The notes below the pieces were generated by a model. The model was given only the letters and a program-made list of their open reading frames with translations. It was not told the origin of the DNA and searched no databases. This document shows, one piece after another, positions 60,941 through 64,000 of a DNA stretch of 64,000 nt. Source of the stretch: Breviolum minutum Mf 1.05b.01 (taxonomy: Eukaryota; Sar; Dinophyceae; Suessiales; Symbiodiniaceae); assembly GCA_000507305.1 (NCBI GenBank), contig DF239831.1:66020-130019 (forward strand). The letters are read 5' to 3'. Each line of letters begins with the position of its first letter. Positions within the stretch are counted from its first letter, which is position 1. Both the position numbers and the translations under genes were made by a program.

Positions 60941-62748
60941 CCAATCAACCAATCAACCAATCAACCAATCAACCAATCAACCAATCAACCAATCAACCAA
61001 TCAATCAATCAACCAACCAATGAATCAGCATGAAATATCTGAGGAGAATCGGAAGAGATTGGAGGAAGCCAACAAAAAACGTATCGAGGCCAGTGAAGTT
61101 TGCAGTGAAAACTCTCAGCCATTGTGAGCGACATATTCTCCCCCGATTGAAAGACGATCCTTTCCTTTTGAAGTTGGTCCCCTAAAAAAGGGGACATGTG
61201 TTGGTTTTCAGGGGGTGTAAGACGCTTCTTTTTCATAAGCATTAGTTTTTTGTTGCTTGGGCATAGGTACCTTGGCGCTGCTCGATGTTGGAGGTTTTTA
61301 AAGATTGCTGAATGAGAGTCCATATCATAAGATCCTCAACTTGGAGTGCTTCGCATAATCCTGGGAAGGTTGTGTTTTTAAAATCAACCAATGCAACAGC
61401 TCTCCGCTGCAGGGGGCTTCTGATATGAGATGGGCTGTCATTGCAAAGTCAGCAGGTCTGTTCTAATCTATGATTTGTAATTCATTCATTATTAATTCAT
61501 GAGTTTTGAACATTTTTTGCATGGTATTATTGTACAACAGCCCAATGATATTTTGCAGGTCTTCAAATCAAAATTATGGGTCTTTCTCCCATCAATGGTG
61601 CTAGTGGCTAGTGACTGGAAGGGAATGATTGGAGCGCTATAGATGGGGTATCTGAAGTTCGAATGAAGTATGAAGTGGGAAGCAGAAGCAGAATGCCTTC
61701 AACTGTGTGAGTGATGTTCGAATTATTTGAAGTTACTGTACCGATCGCTTGACTTCGCTTTTGTACAAATTGTGGGGTTCGAAACAGTTACAGTGGTGAG
61801 GAACCATGAGAAGATGAATTGACAGCAAGCTGGGTGAATCATTAAGTTACAACTTGTAGCAATCAACTTCCAATTTTTAACGGACTCAGGTCATCATGGT
61901 AAAAACATGTTAGCCCCTCTCAAAGAACATTACCTCCATAACCAACCGGATTTTTTTGCTCCAAAAGCATGAGCCACTCCAGGATGAGAAAAGAAGATTG
62001 GAAGAGTCCAAGAAAAAGGCTGAGGAACCACGATGTCAAATGGGGGTGGGTTTTTGGTTTCCGGGACTGTATTAGCCGAGGTGACATGTCGTGAAAGGCA
62101 GTGCCCTGAAGAGTAACAGTGCGAATTTGCCCTAAAATATGGAATTGAGGTTTGGGAAGTGTAGTAAATTCTAGGGTGCATGCCAATAGAAGCACAAAAA
62201 AAACACGCAAGATGGCGACATGGTTCAAGTAGGACAAAAAAACAGGTTAGCTGCCATTCTGGAGCCTTGTAGCTTCAACAATAGTAGACAAATGGACATT
62301 AGCAAGTGAAAATTTACCAATTTTTATATCATTGGAAGATGAGCAGAAAACAGGTATCTAGCTAATTCTCTGTTTGAAGAGAGACCTTTTTCTATTGAAA
62401 CCCCTTTGTTGCCAACATGTTTTGTTGGACTTCATGATTCTGGAAACGTTGTGCTGTGTAGGGAGCTACAACAGGTTTTAAACGGCTTGCCTCGTTTAAG
62501 GATATTGAGCAGAGAGTCTGTGTCGATCCGTTGGGTTCCAATGAGCTGGGCAACTCTGAAAAAAAAATGATTTTTTGAGAATGTGAGGTCTTATTTTTTG
62601 GCAAATTATTGGGTGCCATCTTTTTGCCAATTTCTTACGTCGACTTCCAATTTTCATCACCAAGTCTCACCAAAATTACATCCTTCCGGAATCGGTGTTT
62701 CGATAGGAACAGAAAGCTGCTTTCGCCATCCGCCAAGCGTTTCAGAAG
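53923..62748 (+). CDS. GWWFGP/GGDQ-domain protein with a tandem micro-exon coiled-coil tail
   Basis: Phase-checked exons: 53923-53993 (DYTIAGSNHNKPAYKK), 54717-54792 (LYYWDDRDGVAFSGWWFGP...GGDQ), 57546-57602 (VWAYQPSRTTQTPPSSGWK) and 57798-57845 (VPYDGPVD), possibly 58120-58169. Then come 60186-60227, 60600-60641, 61044-61088, 61983-62024 and 62707-62748. The first four join as AR/LYYWDD, GGDQ/VWAY and GWK/VPYDGPVD, an order I remember from dinoflagellate proteins of unknown function. Donors are GA, GC, GC and GC. The last five exons each code one 14-15-residue charged helix (EKKRRLEEARIKAE type), all phase 0. The assembly gap lies in the second intron. N and C termini are not found. Upstream exons could include those at 30-37 kb. 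The helices suggest a long coiled coil; the domain's role is unknown. Confidence 0.7.
54839..54947. mobile_element. MITE-like element, CCCTCCCTGAAACTAACA family, in intron
   Basis: Left ACCATGCCTGAAATTAACAA, right TTAGTTTTAGGGAGTGTA, with the shared interior TTTTGGGATGGCCTATATTT. Inside the intron after exon 54717-54792. Confidence 0.6.
55075..55309. repeat. GGAGTAGTACTTTGTAGTACT tandem repeat running into the gap
   Basis: About 20-21-bp units with small changes, each containing the self-complementary AGTACT twice. The array is cut by the Ns. Just before it (54975-55070), TTTTTGGATCGCTTCGGGCG units repeat. Confidence 0.9.
55310..56111. other. Assembly gap, 802 Ns
   Basis: Run of N flanked on both sides by unrelated short tandem repeats, so the true content is probably repeat array. 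Any open frame across it is artificial. Confidence 1.
56112..56212. repeat. TTTATGCCC(T)AAGTGAC tandem repeat after the gap
   Basis: About five degenerate units of TTATGCCCTAAGTGACTC, ending in a C-rich tract. Likely the end of an array that continues into the gap. Confidence 0.8.
56440..56790. repeat. Degenerate ACGTGTTCAAGAA repeats
   Basis: ACGTGTTCAAGAAA-like units recur with drift across 350 bases in the intron between exons 54717-54792 and 57546-57602. No coding frame. Confidence 0.7.
58240..58340. mobile_element. Degenerate ACTGTTGATGG-family fragments
   Basis: CCAGTTGAGGGTTGGTAGGTG and two copies of CCATAATTTACAGGGTTTT match the interior of the elements at 22747, 28041 and 63488. 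The terminal repeats are not intact. Confidence 0.5.
58344..58590. repeat. 123-bp exact duplication separated by a single N
   Basis: 58344-58466 and 58468-58590 read the same, starting TTCCAAACGGTGGG and ending TCTTACACCCCCC, with one N at 58467. This looks like an unresolved overlap at a contig join rather than real tandem sequence. An inverted related copy is at about 61214-61292. Confidence 0.9.
60898..61022. repeat. AATC/AACC tetranucleotide microsatellite
   Basis: About 10 CAAT units pass into CAAC/CAAT alternation for roughly 120 bases. It ends about 20 bases before the acceptor of exon 61044-61088. It contains no stop in any plus frame, so it reads as repeated SINQ/PINQ. Confidence 0.95.
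61214..61292. repeat. Inverted copy of the 58344 element
   Basis: GTGTAAGACGCTTC...CATAAGCATTAG...GCATAGGTACCTTGG is the reverse complement, with changes, of the sequence at 58380-58466. Both lie in introns of the same gene next to C-rich, MITE-like ends. Confidence 0.7.
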
Positions 62749-62749
62749 G

Positions 62750-64000
62750 TCAGGGGAAGGGAGTTGGATCACCAAAGCTTCGCGGAAACTGTGGCTGTAT
62801 CCCTATCCCAGCATTGGGGTCAGAGAAATTAGCGGATTAATCAGTCACCCCCATCGCAGATCCATCTCTTTGGCTGTACCCCAGTTGCAAATAAATAATG
62901 ATATGTTCATTTTTACATATTTTTACTGATGGGTCAGGGGGTCCTTGTTTATCCACTTTTTGTCACCAAGAAAGATATTGGGAACAGAGCCAATGCCACC
63001 TAACCTGACACGAAGTTCAGTGATTAACCAAGGCCGACGCCATAGCCTGTTTGAAAGGAATGAAATTACGTTCCCAGATATAATGTCATTATATTTATGT
63101 TAATACATGCAATATGTATATATATACAATACATTGTATAGACAATATCTATATATATATATATATTTATACACATTGTATTATATACATATTATTTATA
63201 TATTATACATATAGTATTTTTATATATATACACACATATTTGCATATATGTATACAATATACGTATCATTTGGCCATTTGGAACACGACCTCAGACTTGT
63301 AAATGATGATTAAGAACGGTGAATCTGCAGAGATCTTGTAGTGAAGCTTCCCATTTCTGGGCCTTTTACCTGGAGGTCTCAAGGTGCTGGGAGCGGTGCT
63401 TCTCCCCAAAAAAAATATGAGATCTGAATTTCTTGAGTTTCCAAATTAGGAGAATGGGGCGTATATTTCAACTTGAAAACATGACCCTACTGTTGATGGA
63501 AGAAATCCTGCACCAGTTGATATGGTAAATATCCCATTATTTACGGGGTTTTATATATCCCAGGTGGTGCAGGATTTCTTCCATCAACAGTATGACCTAA
63601 GTTTCAACATCAAATTTGGGTCTTTTTCGGAGGGTTCAATCCCCACAGTCAATCCTTTTGGACCTATGCGTCGCTTTCGGTGAAACGAACAACTTGTGAT
63701 CTCACTGCAAATTCTGAAGGCTCAGCTTTTGCATAGCATGCAAGTTGTTTTTTTTTCAGATGCCAGAAGCAGCATTCTTGGAGGTATTCTTATTTGTAAC
63801 ACGATCTTGAAAGATGCAAAAATGGAAGCAACATATTCATTTTATGATATTTTTGTTGTGACGGTGTCCATGAATGAATATGCAGCTGAAGCCACTTGAA
63901 GAGACGGAAACATGTCTAGCTACCCTTGCACTCCACTATGTATGAAAAGTTTGAGACAACAAACCACGTATTCCAAGAGACAGACATGCAACAAGGTCAA
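62750..64000. other. Right-edge region, AT-rich, no further exon found
   Basis: TA-rich tract at about 63095-63260, then the MITE at 63488-63592. I looked for another 42-bp helical exon after 62748 and found none that fits AG/G, phase 0 and coding composition. The gene may continue past the window. Confidence 0.5.
63488..63592. mobile_element. MITE, ACTGTTGATGG family, with perfect 28-bp terminal inverted repeats
   Basis: 63488-63515 (TACTGTTGATGGAAGAAATC onward) is the exact reverse complement of 63565-63592. Flanks are ATGACCCT and ATGACCTA around ACTGTTG...CAACAGT, a possible 8-bp target duplication with one or two changes. The interior is non-coding. Because its arms are identical, this is probably the youngest copy in the window. 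Confidence 0.85.

Noticed and set aside
60680-61033. Frame ending in repeated SINQ/PINQ
   Set aside because: Produced by the tetranucleotide microsatellite; I prefer intron, because the flanking 42-45-bp exons join in phase without it.

Overview
The window reads as dinoflagellate nuclear DNA, most likely Symbiodiniaceae or a relative. This rests on four things seen in the sequence: genes broken into small exons, acceptors that are almost always AG followed by G, donors that freely use GT, GC or GA, and several protein families I recognise from memory as expanded in dinoflagellates. No database search was run. There is no prokaryotic gene organisation, rRNA, tRNA or CRISPR. Exon models below were built by hand by requiring reading phase to agree across each junction; where it did not, I say so.

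Layout. (1) 1-8.45 kb: a minus-strand cluster, in transcription order a Lys-rich AYH-motif protein (8441-7107), an RRM-like protein with a Cys-rich tail (6548-4413), an acidic/basic scaffold-like protein (3127-1395), and the first exons of a transposase-like protein (580 to off the left edge). Its introns and spacers carry a dispersed TGTTACTTAGACAAA repeat. (2) 8.5-20.7 kb: gene-poor, with a decayed LINE-like stretch (9.2-10.1 kb), MITE copies and one isolated plus-strand exon. (3) 20.7-23.7 kb: a plus-strand glycosyltransferase 34-like gene with tiny exons. (4) 24-40 kb: gene-poor with MITEs, but holding a string of short GC-rich plus-strand exons (29.96-37.33 kb). (5) 40.5-53.2 kb: a second minus-strand cluster of three genes: a protein with a divergent cytosine-5 methyltransferase-like domain (ends 47007), a scaffold-like protein (46682-43988) and a protein whose motif order resembles Tnp2/EnSpm-type DDE transposases (43582-40509). 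(6) 53.9-62.75 kb: a plus-strand gene with a GWWFGP...GGDQ domain followed by five spaced 42-45-bp exons, each encoding one 14-15-residue helical module; an 802-base assembly gap (55310-56111) lies inside one of its introns. (7) The right end is AT-rich with a near-perfect short inverted-repeat element at 63488-63592.

How it may work together. In both minus clusters a scaffold-like gene is followed within about 0.4-0.8 kb by a transposase-like gene, with Lys-rich AYH-motif proteins upstream. The right cluster lies between plus-strand exons that could belong to one gene. The main hypothesis is that these clusters are copies of a large dinoflagellate mobile gene cassette coding a divergent DDE transposase, a methyltransferase-like protein and accessory proteins. 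The individual motifs are visible; the cassette interpretation is inference.
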